From: an uncultured Puniceicoccaceae bacterium
GTDB lineage: Bacteria > Verrucomicrobiota > Verrucomicrobiia > Opitutales > Coraliomargaritaceae
Length of the DNA stretch: 39,536 nucleotides
Assembly (NCBI GenBank): GCA_913044165.1
Contig: CAJWMY010000009.1
Coordinates: 1 to 39,536, forward strand
Direction of reading: 5' to 3'
Of this stretch, positions 27,278 to 35,338 are shown piece by piece. A program made the translations under genes and the position numbers. Below the pieces are notes generated by a model. The model saw only the letters and a program-made list of their open reading frames with translations, did no database searches and was not told the DNA's origin. Positions within the stretch are counted from its first letter, which is position 1. Each line of letters opens with the position of its first letter.

Positions 27278-28378
27278 GTGTTTAGCTTTTATTTATCAGT
27301 TTGCTTTGCTAATTTTGGGTTTTGGTCCTGCGCTTCAGTTTTATCAAAGTCAAAGTATTTACTAGTATTTTTGTTAGTTTTTTTAGAGTCAATGCTTCTT
27401 ATTGCCGAAGAGGAAAAAAAATCAATCGTTAGGGAAATTCAATTAGCTAATTTTGATCAAGCTTACATAAATGCTGTTGAAAAGTTGATTATTGATTATG
27501 AAGAATCAAGTGGTACCTATTTAATTCCTGGAGATTTGAAAAAAGTTGCTTTAAAGGTCGACACTAGATCGGGCCTTGGATTGTCAACTCCAGCAAATCT
27601 AATTAGGGCATTAATCATTTTCTTAGAAAAACGAGGATTCAATAGGGATGCAATTTTAATCATTGATTATTCAACTTTTTCATTAAAGACATCGCATATT
27701 GGAACGAAATCAAAATTTAATTTAAATAGTTTCGAAGGCTGCCCTATTCATCTTTTAGACTCTAATGAGTTTTATGAGCCTGATTGGTTCTATGAAAGCC
27801 CAATTCCTCCACTTTTAAGAGATCAAACTTTAATAGATGTATTACCCAAAAATTCTCTAAGCTACTATAATGGTTCTTCCTATCGAAAAAGTTTTTTACC
27901 AGTACCTTTGTTATTTGAAGTTGATTTTTGGATAAATTTGGCAGTGTGTGTTGATCATCCGGTTCTTGGCGTAGGGGGTGTTTTGGAAAATGCATCCTTA
28001 GCTAATGTTAGTAATCATAGACGGTTCTATGCTAATGAAGCTAGTGGAGCAGCAGCTATTGCGGAAATATTAGGCATACCAGAAATGAATAAGTCATTAG
28101 TGTTACATTTTGTTTCATTAGAGCATTATCAATTTATTGGGGGACCTAAATTTAATGCATATTATTCTAGAAGTCAGCCTATACTAAGGATGTCTTGTGA
28201 CCCAGTGGCTCTCGACTGCTTAAATCTTAACCTAATTAATTTTCACCGAAGGAAAAATGGTTTTGTAGAAATAGCAAATCCCAATCTACAGCTTAAATAT
28301 GCTTCAGGGATAGGTCTAGGTATTTCTGATTTAGAATTAATTGATATAGTAATTATCAAAAATAACCCTAAGCAATAA
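27278..28378 (+). CDS. DUF362-like protein with N-terminal hydrophobic segment
   Basis: The 366-residue product starts at GTG 27278. It has an N-terminal hydrophobic stretch (KYLLVFLLVFLESMLLIAEEEKK) that should be a signal peptide or anchor. The rest resembles the DUF362 family: KVDTRSGLGLSTPANLIRA, DFWINLAVCVDHPVLGVGG, LENASLANVSNHRRF and, near the end, CDPVALDCLNLNLI. DUF362 proteins are uncharacterised, often ferredoxin-linked, and seen in redox or secreted contexts; here no Fe-S cysteine motif is present. It is divergent from the TPR lipoprotein, 51 bases away. The start is uncertain because the only nearby alternative is a Met at residue 39. Confidence 0.7.
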   Translation: MFSFYLSVCFANFGFWSCASVLSKSKYLLVFLLVFLESMLLIAEEEKKSIVREIQLANFDQAYINAVEKLIIDYEESSGTYLIPGDLKKVALKVDTRSGLGLSTPANLIRALIIFLEKRGFNRDAILIIDYSTFSLKTSHIGTKSKFNLNSFEGCPIHLLDSNEFYEPDWFYESPIPPLLRDQTLIDVLPKNSLSYYNGSSYRKSFLPVPLLFEVDFWINLAVCVDHPVLGVGGVLENASLANVSNHRRFYANEASGAAAIAEILGIPEMNKSLVLHFVSLEHYQFIGGPKFNAYYSRSQPILRMSCDPVALDCLNLNLINFHRRKNGFVEIANPNLQLKYASGIGLGISDLELIDIVIIKNNPKQ

Positions 28379-28400
28379 ACTTAAGGAATTGCACTTGAGT
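28379..28400 (+). terminator. Weak hairpin after the DUF362-like gene
   Basis: ACTTAAG pairs with CTTGAGT (7 base pairs including one G-U) around an 8-base loop, followed by an AT-rich run with TTTTT further on. It starts on the base after the stop codon. The stem is short, so it may only be a partial terminator before nuoA. Confidence 0.25.
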
Positions 28401-28428
28401 ATTTCATAATTTCTATTTTTATAAATTA

Positions 28429-28803
28429 ATGGATTTAAGTAGTTATTATCCAATTTTAGTCCAAGTTGTTCTAGCATCTAGTATTGGCTGCATTATTTTG
28501 ATTGTGTCACATATTTTTGGTCAAAGAAGTAGATCTACGGAGATCAAGAATTCTCCGTATGAGTGCGGAATGTTAGCTGAAGGTTCAGGCCAGGCAAAAT
28601 TTGCTATTAAGTTTTATGTAACAGCGATGTTATTTATATTATTTGACTTAGAAATGGTTTTCCTAGTCCCATGGATTATGGTTTTTCGGGATTTTATGTT
28701 AGCTAATATCAGTATTTTAATGCCAATGTTATTTTTTCTTTTTGTTCTTATATTTGGCTTGGTTTATGAGCTCAAAAAAGGTGCTTTGGAGTGGGAGAAG
28801 TAA
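28429..28803 (+). CDS. nuoA: NADH-quinone oxidoreductase subunit A (NuoA/NdhC)
   Basis: NuoA is a small membrane subunit of respiratory complex I. The 124-residue protein has three membrane helices (about 8-28, 63-83 and 93-115) and the family signature: YECGMLAEGSGQAKFAIKFY followed by FDLEMVFLVPW, with the conserved glutamate in the second helix. Length is normal. It stands alone: the next gene, ffh, is convergent and no other nuo gene is in the window, whereas nuoA usually opens a nuoA-N operon. It lies 50 bases after the DUF362-like gene. Confidence 0.94.
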   Translation: MDLSSYYPILVQVVLASSIGCIILIVSHIFGQRSRSTEIKNSPYECGMLAEGSGQAKFAIKFYVTAMLFILFDLEMVFLVPWIMVFRDFMLANISILMPMLFFLFVLIFGLVYELKKGALEWEK

Positions 28804-28834
28804 TATCAATTGCCACTCGTCTAATGCCTTAATA

Positions 28835-30193
28835 TTAAGATGTAAATAAATTTTCTTTATCAAGGGAATCGCCCACTTTGCCTTTGATTGAATTTATTAT
28901 TTTTTTACCTTTACTACCCTGTATCATACGCATCATTTTTTGCATTTGAGAAAATTGTTTTAGAAGTGCATTCACATCTTTGACTTGAGTCCCCGATCCT
29001 TTTGCTACCCTAGATAACCGGCTTCCTTTTAATAGCCTTGGTGTTTTTTTCTCATATGGTGTCATTGAAGAAATTATTGCTTCGGTTTGTGCCATTTTTT
29101 TCTCTTCCTTGTGTCCAATAGAAACATTACTCATTCCAGGCATCATAGAAGTAATAGATCCAAGAGTACCCATCTTTTTAATTTGCTGCATTTGTTGAAA
29201 AAAGTCTTCAAGGTTAAAGTCAGATTTTTCAATTTTTTTAGCTAATTTTTCCGCTTCTTTTTGATCAATAGATTCTTGAGCTTTTTCGACTAAGGAGACT
29301 ACATCTCCCATACCTAAAATTCTTGAGGCGATGCGATCAGGGTGGAAATATTCAAAAGCATCCGTTTTTTCGCCTATACCCATAAATTTAATAGGTAACC
29401 CGGTAATTGATTTCATGGAGAGCGCAGCTCCACCTCGGGCATCGCCATCTAATTTGGTTAAAATTATACCGGTGCATGTTACGGCTTCATGGAATCTTTG
29501 AGCAACATTCACTGCTTCTTGCCCAAGCGCAGCATCAGCGACTAGTAAAATCTCATCAGGAATAATAGAATTTTTAAGCTTTTGGATTTCAGAAATAAGA
29601 TTCTCATCAATTTGTAAACGACCAGCGGTATCAAAAATAAAACAATTTGCTCCTTCATTCCTTGTTTCAATCAAACCATCATGAGCGATTTTAGCTACAT
29701 TCTTCTCATTGCGATCTGAATATACTATGCAATTATCCCTGAGACCAAGAGTCTCTAATTGTTCAATCGCTGCTGGCCTATAAACATCACAGGCTATTAA
29801 AGCCGGCTTATAACTCTCTTTTGTTTTGAGTAACCGAGCTAATTTGACTGCAGATGTAGTTTTACCGGACCCGTGTAGCCCGATCATCATAATTTTAAGC
29901 GGGCGCTTATTCTCAAGTGAATTACTTTCTGATTGTAGTAAATCAATAAGGGCATCATTTATTATTTTAATTACCTGATCTCTTGCAGAAATAGATTCAA
30001 TAATTCTTTGTCCAACGCATTTAGATTGGACCACTCTAATGAATTCTTTTACAACTTTAAAATGGACATCTGCAGATAATAGGGCTTGTCGAACATCCTT
30101 TAGCGCTAATTCAATATTAGCCTCAGTTAATTTTTTATTAACCCTTATGCTTTTAAGTGCATCTGTGACTTTCTGTGTTAAATTTTCAAGCAT
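28835..30193 (-). CDS. ffh: Signal recognition particle protein Ffh
   Basis: Ffh is the SRP54 GTPase that binds signal sequences emerging from ribosomes together with 4.5S RNA and delivers them to FtsY. The 452-residue protein has the N domain (1-90), the G domain with GLHGSGKTT (105-113), [26 protein letters not shown] (188-200), [13 protein letters not shown] and [13 protein letters not shown], and a C-terminal methionine-rich M domain (about 325-452). The M domain carries [17 protein letters not shown] and [12 protein letters not shown] for RNA and signal-peptide binding. All key motifs are intact. It is convergent with nuoA and single in its direction. Confidence 0.97.
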   Translation of the reverse strand: MLENLTQKVTDALKSIRVNKKLTEANIELALKDVRQALLSADVHFKVVKEFIRVVQSKCVGQRIIESISARDQVIKIINDALIDLLQSESNSLENKRPLKIMMIGLHGSGKTTSAVKLARLLKTKESYKPALIACDVYRPAAIEQLETLGLRDNCIVYSDRNEKNVAKIAHDGLIETRNEGANCFIFDTAGRLQIDENLISEIQKLKNSIIPDEILLVADAALGQEAVNVAQRFHEAVTCTGIILTKLDGDARGGAALSMKSITGLPIKFMGIGEKTDAFEYFHPDRIASRILGMGDVVSLVEKAQESIDQKEAEKLAKKIEKSDFNLEDFFQQMQQIKKMGTLGSITSMMPGMSNVSIGHKEEKKMAQTEAIISSMTPYEKKTPRLLKGSRLSRVAKGSGTQVKDVNALLKQFSQMQKMMRMIQGSKGKKIINSIKGKVGDSLDKENLFTS

Positions 30194-30270
30194 TACTGAA
30201 TAAAAACTAACTTTTATGATTACTGCTTCTCTCTATTGGGGTCAATGCAAGAAAAGTGATGCTTTACAAA

Positions 30271-30300
30271 TTGAGAAAAGGAGTACTAATTTAGGATAGT
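30271..30300 (+). promoter_or_regulatory. Candidate sigma-70 promoter for lpxC-fabZ
   Basis: TTGAGA (30271-30276) and GATAGT (30295-30300) are spaced by 18 bases in the 138-base divergent gap between ffh and lpxC-fabZ, about 37 bases before the ATG at 30338. Both boxes are fair matches to the -35/-10 consensus. Confidence 0.3.
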
Positions 30301-30337
30301 TTATTAATAAATTTTGTTTAATTAATATTAATTGAAT

Positions 30338-31681
30338 ATGAAACAAAAAACTCTTTTACGTGAAGCATCAATAAAAGGTAGGGCATTGCATACCGGAGAA
30401 GATGTGACTCTGACCTTAAAACCTGCTCCTGAAGACCATGGAATAGTCTTTAAGAGACTGGATTTATATGGAAAGCCATCCATTAAACCTGCGATTGATT
30501 ATGTAGAAGATTTAGTTCGTAGCACAACGGTAGCTGATGGACATACTAAGGTCCATACAGTTGAGCATGTTCTGAGTGCTCTAAATGGTTGCTCTATTGA
30601 TAATGTTTTAATAGAAATGGATGCAAGTGAGCCACCGATTATGGATGGATCTGCTAAACATTTTGTTAATTTAATCCAAGAAGCTGAGCCGGTTGAGCAA
30701 AAAGCAGATAAGCAATTTTATGTTCTAGATAAGCCAGTTTCTGTAAGCAAAGGGAATAGTTCCCTTATTGCACTACCATATGATGGGCTTAAAATTACCT
30801 GTACTTCATCAGATGATAGAGGTGTCCATACGCAGCATTTAAGTTTAGATATTAATATTGATGCTTACATCACTCATATTTCAGCAGCTCGTACCTTTAC
30901 TATATATGAAGATATTGAAGAGCTAATTAATTTAGGGAAAATTAAAGGAGGTACTTTAGACAGCGCGATCGTTATTAAGGGAGATAAGATCCTTACTAAG
31001 GAGCCATTGCGTTATAAGGAAGAATTCGTTCGCCATAAAATTTTAGATATTATTGGGGATATCGTTTTATTGGGGCTACCTCTAAAGGCTCATATCATAG
31101 CCGTTCGACCAAGCCATGCACTAAATGCGCAGCTCACAAAAAAAATAAGAGAGCAACAGTTAAGTGGGCAAAGTTCAGGTAATAAATCTGAGACAAATCC
31201 GTCTAAAGAATCTGGAATTTCTGAAATTCTAATTCCAAAAGAAACAGCACTTGATATCAGAGAAGTGATGAATATTCTACCTCATCGATATCCATTTTTA
31301 ATGGTTGATCGAGTTATAGAGGTCATTAACAACAAGGAGCTTATCGCTATTAAAAATCTCTCAATTAACGAACCTTTTTTCCAAGGGCACTACCCAGGTA
31401 TGCCAGTGATGCCAGGAGTGCTTCAGATTGAAGCAATGGCACAAGCAGTTGGTGTTTTGCTTTTGAAATTATGTCCGATTGATGAATCAAAAATAGCACT
31501 TTTTATGAGTGCAAATAATGTAAAATTTAGACAAGCAGTTATTCCTGGTGACACATTAGAAATTAGGGTTAAAATTATGAAACTCAAAGCAAATAAGTTA
31601 GCTACTGCAGATTGTAAGTGTTTTGTTTCAGGAAAGGTTGTTTCTCAGGCAGAATTAATGTTTTCGATAGTTAATGCTTAA
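30338..31681 (+). CDS. lpxC-fabZ: Bifunctional LpxC deacetylase / FabZ 3-hydroxyacyl-ACP dehydratase
   Basis: A fusion of two enzymes. LpxC removes the acetyl group in the committed step of lipid A synthesis, and FabZ dehydrates 3-hydroxyacyl-ACP in fatty acid elongation, so one polypeptide sits at the branch point between the two pathways. I use the ATG at 30338 (447 residues) instead of a TTG six bases upstream. LpxC half (about 1-275): the zinc ligands H77 in VEHVLSAL, H233 and D237 in [12 protein letters not shown], and H260 in RPSHALN. A Ser/Gly/Glu linker (about 276-300) leads to the FabZ half (about 305-447), with H316 in [12 protein letters not shown] and E365 in QIEAMAQ. lpxA follows 6 bases later. 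Such fusions are known in Bacteroidota and in Verrucomicrobiota relatives. Confidence 0.96.
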   Translation: MKQKTLLREASIKGRALHTGEDVTLTLKPAPEDHGIVFKRLDLYGKPSIKPAIDYVEDLVRSTTVADGHTKVHTVEHVLSALNGCSIDNVLIEMDASEPPIMDGSAKHFVNLIQEAEPVEQKADKQFYVLDKPVSVSKGNSSLIALPYDGLKITCTSSDDRGVHTQHLSLDINIDAYITHISAARTFTIYEDIEELINLGKIKGGTLDSAIVIKGDKILTKEPLRYKEEFVRHKILDIIGDIVLLGLPLKAHIIAVRPSHALNAQLTKKIREQQLSGQSSGNKSETNPSKESGISEILIPKETALDIREVMNILPHRYPFLMVDRVIEVINNKELIAIKNLSINEPFFQGHYPGMPVMPGVLQIEAMAQAVGVLLLKLCPIDESKIALFMSANNVKFRQAVIPGDTLEIRVKIMKLKANKLATADCKCFVSGKVVSQAELMFSIVNA

Positions 31682-31687
31682 ATAATT

Positions 31688-32464
31688 ATGGAGCCAAATA
31701 TCCATCCCAGTGCAATTGTTGAGTCAAGTGCGGAAATTGATTCAGATGTTATTATTGGAGCGTATGCTTATATTGGTTCTAATGTGAAAATAAGTGCAGG
31801 TACTAAAGTAATGCATCACGCAACAGTGGATGGGCGAACCGAGCTTGGCGAGAATAACGAAATCCATCCTTATTCATACATAGGAGGTAAAACGCATGAT
31901 TTAAAATATCGAGATGGAATACACTCATTAAAGATCGGTAACGATAATATATTTAGAGAATTTAGTACTGTCCATTGCGCAACAGCGGAAGGATTATTAA
32001 CTGAAATTGGCAATTGTAATGTTATATTAGCTTATAGCCACATTGCGCATGAATGTAAAGTTGGAGATAATTTAATCATGAGTAGCCACTCTGCCCTTGG
32101 TGGTCACGTTCATTTAGGAAATCATGTTAATATAGGGTGGGGTGTAGGCATTCATCAATTTTGCAGATTAGGCGACTACAGTATGGCTGCAGCGACAGCA
32201 ACAATTTTGCAAGATATTCCTCCATTCTTTATAGCATCTGGAAATCCTGCGAAAGTTCGAGGAATTAATAAAATAGGACTCCAAAGAGCAAGTTTTTCAG
32301 AAAGTTCGATAAGTGCAGTTCGCAAGGCTTACAAAGCACTTTATAAAAAGGGCTTCAATAGAAGCCAAGCACTAGATAGTATTGAGGCAGAAAACTTATT
32401 AGAATATAATGAAGTAAAAGACTTAATCGCTTTTATTAGAGCTAGCGATCGAGGTATCGCTTAG
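31688..32464 (+). CDS. lpxA: UDP-N-acetylglucosamine acyltransferase LpxA
   Basis: LpxA transfers a 3-hydroxyacyl chain from ACP to the 3-hydroxyl of UDP-GlcNAc, the first lipid A step. The 258-residue protein is a left-handed beta helix of hexapeptide repeats (NIHPSAIVESSAEI onward). The catalytic histidine is in AYSHIAHECKVGDN (H121 by count, matching E. coli H125), and IHQFCRLGDYSM and ASGNPAKVRGIN are family text. A helical C-terminal domain (from about 198) completes it. It is 6 bases after lpxC-fabZ, giving a two-gene lipid A operon ending at a terminator. Confidence 0.96.
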   Translation: MEPNIHPSAIVESSAEIDSDVIIGAYAYIGSNVKISAGTKVMHHATVDGRTELGENNEIHPYSYIGGKTHDLKYRDGIHSLKIGNDNIFREFSTVHCATAEGLLTEIGNCNVILAYSHIAHECKVGDNLIMSSHSALGGHVHLGNHVNIGWGVGIHQFCRLGDYSMAAATATILQDIPPFFIASGNPAKVRGINKIGLQRASFSESSISAVRKAYKALYKKGFNRSQALDSIEAENLLEYNEVKDLIAFIRASDRGIA

Positions 32465-32477
32465 CTCAACTAATAAG

Positions 32478-32503
32478 AAAACGACTGCATTTGCAGCCGT
32501 TTT
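32478..32503. terminator. Bidirectional terminator between lpxA and pnp
   Basis: A hairpin of AAAACG(A)CTGCA paired with TGCAG(C)CGTTTT around a two-base TT loop, with one internal A-C mismatch. A-tracts and T-tracts on the two sides give a U-run in either direction. It lies between the convergent lpxA and pnp stops, 14 bases after lpxA and 36 bases from pnp. Confidence 0.75.
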
Positions 32504-32538
32504 AAAATATTAACTCTTAGATTTCAAAAGACAGGAAA

Positions 32539-34704
32539 TTAGTCATTAGATTTTTCAGTCACTTCTTCTGGACTGCTTTCATTCTCTTGATCATTTTGTT
32601 CTAATGCTGCTTTGCGAGATAGCTTAACTTTGCCTTTGTCTAGTCCAATACATTTAACAACCATTTCATCTCCAAGTTTGCAGATATCTTCAGTTTTATT
32701 GACTCGGAAATCAGCTAGTTCGGAAATATGAACTAAGCCTTCTTTTCCTGGAAGACATTCAACAAATGCGCCGAATTCTTTTATTCCGCGAACAATACCT
32801 CGATAGGTTTTCCCTACTTGAATTTCAGCAGTGCACAAATCAACTTCTTGAATTGCTCGTTCCATTGCAGTTTTACTTGTTGCAAAAATTAGAACTTTCC
32901 CGCTGTTATCTTCATTGATATCAATTTGAGCTCCAGAAATTTCTGTTATTCGTCGAATATTTTTGCCACCAGGTCCTATAAGGGCACCAATTTTATCTGG
33001 ATCAATTTGCAAGCTGTGAATACGAGGTGCATGTTCTCTAAGTTCTGTTCTTGGTGCACTTAAGTGATCTGACATAATTCCAAGAATACTGGTACGTGCT
33101 TCTGCATTTTGTTTTAAAGCTTCAAGTGCTATATCAAATGGTAGACCTGGTATTTTTAAATCAAGCTGGAAGCCAGTGATACCCTCGACCGTGCCTGCAA
33201 TTTTTAAATCCATATCGCCAAAATGATCTTCAGCACCTAGAATGTCTGTTAAAACAACATGCTTAGTAATTTCCCCTGAATCATCTTTCTCCGTTACTAG
33301 ACCACAAGAAATACCTGCACATGGATTTGAGACAGGAACGCCTGCATCCATTAAGGCAATTGAACCACCACAAATACTTGCCATTGAAGTCGAACCATTT
33401 GAACTCATAACCTCAGACACTAAGCGTATAGAGTAGGGGAATTCATCTTCGGGTGGTAAGGTAGGGAGTAAGGAACGTTCAGCTAGAGCTCCATGCCCGA
33501 TCTCTCTTCGACCAGTAAATCCAAAGCGACCAGCTTCACCCACAGAAAAAGGAGGGAAGTTATAGTGAAGAATAAAGGATTTGCTTGTGGCCCCTCCAGT
33601 TAGTCCATCGATATCTTGGACATCTTTACTTGTCCCTAATGTAGCAATAACTAAGGCTTGAGTTTCCCCTCGATTAAAAATAGCAGATCCGTGAACTCTA
33701 GGAATAACGCCACTATCTGCAGAGATGTTTCTAAGATCTTTTGTGCCTCTTCCATCAACACGTTTTCCGGTGTCTAGGATATTTTTACGGTATAGTTTCT
33801 CTTGTAGCTCATCAAAAGCACGTGCCACATCATTACTATCGACTTCGCCTTCACCAAATTTTTCATTAAGTGCATCTATCGTCGTATCAATGATTTTTTC
33901 AATAGCAATTTTCCTTTCGGTGTAACTATCAAAAGCCAATGCTTGAATGATTTGATCCTTAGCTTGTTCTTCACAGAAATCTGTGATCTCTTTTGGAGTT
34001 ATAACAAGAGGAAATTCCTTTTTAGCTTTGCCTGCAATTTTTGCTATTTCTTTTTGAGCTTCAATAATTGGCTGAATCGCTTTTTGTGCATATTCTAAAG
34101 CTTCATAGAAACGTTCGTCTGAAATAAATTCGGCAGAACCTTCTATCATTAACATTTCTTTTTCTGTGCCAACATAAATGAGGTCAAGTTCTGAATCAAG
34201 CATCTCATCATTTGTTGGGTTGACAATAAATTCATTATCGATTTGTCCTAGCCGTATACAACCGACAGGTCCATTCCATGGAATATCTGAAATCATTAAT
34301 GCAGCTGATGCAGCATTTACCATCAATATATCTGGCTCATTAATACTATCTGTAGACAAAAGAATGCCAATAACTTGTACTTCATTCATAAAGCCCTTAG
34401 GGAAAAGTGGTCTCAGAGGTCTATCGCAAAGGCGAGAGGTTAAAATTTCTTTTTCAGTTGGTTTCCCTTCCCGTTTAAAATAGCCTCCAGGGAATTTGCC
34501 ACCGGCAGAGAATTTTTCTCTGTAGTCTACGGTGAGTGGGAAGAAATCTTGGCCAGGTCTAAGAGCAGATGCAGCGGTTGCCGACACAAATAAACTAGTT
34601 TCACCTGAACGAATAGTTACGGCTCCACTTGCTAGTCCAGCTAAAGTTCCTGTTGAGATTTCAATATCTAAGTTGTCAACTATGACGTTGTGTTTTTGTT
34701 TCAT
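32539..34704 (-). CDS. pnp: Polynucleotide phosphorylase PNPase
   Basis: PNPase is the phosphate-dependent 3'-5' exoribonuclease of mRNA turnover. The 721-residue protein has two RNase PH domains: the first with [28 protein letters not shown] split by [16 protein letters not shown], the second with [27 protein letters not shown] and the active-site D/H region [22 protein letters not shown] domain follows ([15 protein letters not shown], about 570-585), then an S1 domain ([19 protein letters not shown]). An acidic tail ends the protein. It lies downstream of rpsO, the standard rpsO-pnp order, with a structured 124-base intergenic leader. Confidence 0.97.
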   Translation of the reverse strand: MKQKHNVIVDNLDIEISTGTLAGLASGAVTIRSGETSLFVSATAASALRPGQDFFPLTVDYREKFSAGGKFPGGYFKREGKPTEKEILTSRLCDRPLRPLFPKGFMNEVQVIGILLSTDSINEPDILMVNAASAALMISDIPWNGPVGCIRLGQIDNEFIVNPTNDEMLDSELDLIYVGTEKEMLMIEGSAEFISDERFYEALEYAQKAIQPIIEAQKEIAKIAGKAKKEFPLVITPKEITDFCEEQAKDQIIQALAFDSYTERKIAIEKIIDTTIDALNEKFGEGEVDSNDVARAFDELQEKLYRKNILDTGKRVDGRGTKDLRNISADSGVIPRVHGSAIFNRGETQALVIATLGTSKDVQDIDGLTGGATSKSFILHYNFPPFSVGEAGRFGFTGRREIGHGALAERSLLPTLPPEDEFPYSIRLVSEVMSSNGSTSMASICGGSIALMDAGVPVSNPCAGISCGLVTEKDDSGEITKHVVLTDILGAEDHFGDMDLKIAGTVEGITGFQLDLKIPGLPFDIALEALKQNAEARTSILGIMSDHLSAPRTELREHAPRIHSLQIDPDKIGALIGPGGKNIRRITEISGAQIDINEDNSGKVLIFATSKTAMERAIQEVDLCTAEIQVGKTYRGIVRGIKEFGAFVECLPGKEGLVHISELADFRVNKTEDICKLGDEMVVKCIGLDKGKVKLSRKAALEQNDQENESSPEEVTEKSND

Positions 34705-34724
34705 ATTTCTAATTTCTTTTTTGT

Positions 34725-34764
34725 GACTTAGTGGGGTTTGGACCCGTTTAAAACGCGCTAAGTC
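34725..34764 (-). promoter_or_regulatory. Stem-loop in the pnp leader
   Basis: GACTTAGTG (34725-34733) pairs with CGCTAAGTC (34756-34764), including one G-U pair. An inner stem GGGT/ACCC (34734-34737 with 34742-34745) lies within it. The structure falls 20 bases before the pnp ATG on the minus strand, a position comparable to the leader stem of other bacteria where RNase III and PNPase autoregulate pnp. Function is inferred. Confidence 0.45.
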
Positions 34765-34787
34765 CGTTTACTTATTTGTTTAAAATA

Positions 34788-34818
34788 AGCCAGATAAACT
34801 TTTAAGTTCGATCCGGCT
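34788..34818 (-). terminator. Hairpin just after rpsO (attenuator or processing site)
   Basis: AGCC(A)GAT...AACTT pairs with AAGTT...ATC(C)GGCT: four outer base pairs, a mismatch, three pairs, a small internal loop, then five pairs closing on a TT loop. It begins 11 bases beyond the rpsO stop on the minus strand. This would act as a partial terminator or RNA-processing site between rpsO and pnp, as at the E. coli rpsO-pnp junction. Confidence 0.5.
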
Positions 34819-34828
34819 AATAAAATAT

Positions 34829-35101
34829 TTACCTGCGAAGCTTAAGCTTCTCCAATATAATGGTATAACGATTAAAATCTGTACGTTTTAAATAATCGAG
34901 TAATTTTCTTCTGCGAGCAGTTAATGCAATTAAGCCTCTACGAGAGTGAAAGTCTTTCCTGTGTTCACGTAAATGTTCGGTTAGATGCTTAATTCGGGCG
35001 CTGAGAAGTGCAATTTGTACTTCCGAAGAACCGGTATCAGAATCATTAGATCCAAATTCTTTAATAATACTGTTTTTATCGATAATTGAGTTATTTGACA
35101 T
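34829..35101 (-). CDS. rpsO: 30S ribosomal protein S15
   Basis: S15 is a primary binder of 16S rRNA in the small subunit platform. The 90-residue protein has the normal length and the family text [45 protein letters not shown] and [12 protein letters not shown]. The first 18 residues are acidic and less conserved. It is transcribed leftward ahead of pnp and has an inverted repeat close to its start, which may be part of its autoregulation. Confidence 0.97.
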   Translation of the reverse strand: MSNNSIIDKNSIIKEFGSNDSDTGSSEVQIALLSARIKHLTEHLREHRKDFHSRRGLIALTARRRKLLDYLKRTDFNRYTIILEKLKLRR

Positions 35102-35128
35102 ATTGTTTAATTGTTGTGCACGACTGTG

Positions 35129-35148
35129 GATTTCGAAGGTTCGAAATC
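35129..35148 (-). promoter_or_regulatory. Inverted repeat before rpsO
   Basis: GATTTCGAA-GG-TTCGAAATC is a perfect 9-base inverted repeat with a 2-base centre, 27 bases upstream of the rpsO ATG. It could be an operator, or a leader hairpin used in S15 autoregulation. The two-base loop makes an RNA hairpin less easy, which favours a DNA-binding site or a shorter stem with a larger loop. Confidence 0.4.
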
Positions 35149-35210
35149 GTTGGGTAGCATATTTAATGATTATATTTTAAAAAAATTAAATAGCTACATC
35201 AACCGCTTTA

Positions 35211-35250
35211 CCTAAAACTTATTTCAATAGTTGTTGAAATAAATTTTAGG
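35211..35250. terminator. Long intergenic stem-loop between the TPR gene and rpsO
   Basis: CCTAAAACTTATTTCAA pairs with TTGAAATAAATTTTAGG over 17 positions with a single mismatch (C-A), around a 6-base loop TAGTTG. It sits in the 237-base gap between two leftward genes, 88 bases past the TPR gene stop. It lacks a clear U-run on the minus strand, so a terminator, an RNA stabiliser, a small RNA or a miniature mobile-element remnant are all possible. Confidence 0.5.
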
Positions 35251-35338
35251 CAGCCGAGAAGTTAGCCCTATATAAAAGGTAAACTTTAGCGCTAGGAAAT
35301 TGAAAATGTGATTCTACTAAATTTCTGCAAGTAAAAAA

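Noticed and set aside
28828-28839. CTTAATATTAAG palindrome at the nuoA-ffh junction as a terminator
   Set aside because: It has no loop and no G+C stem, and it overlaps the ffh stop; it cannot form a useful hairpin.
30332-30337. TTG start for LpxC-FabZ two codons before the ATG
   Set aside because: An ATG lies two codons downstream and gives the usual LpxC N-terminus, so the TTG is unnecessary.
35138-35148. GGTTCGAAATC resembling a tRNA T-loop (GGTTCGAATCC)
   Set aside because: No acceptor stem, D-arm or anticodon arm can be found on either side, so it is part of the inverted repeat and not a tRNA.
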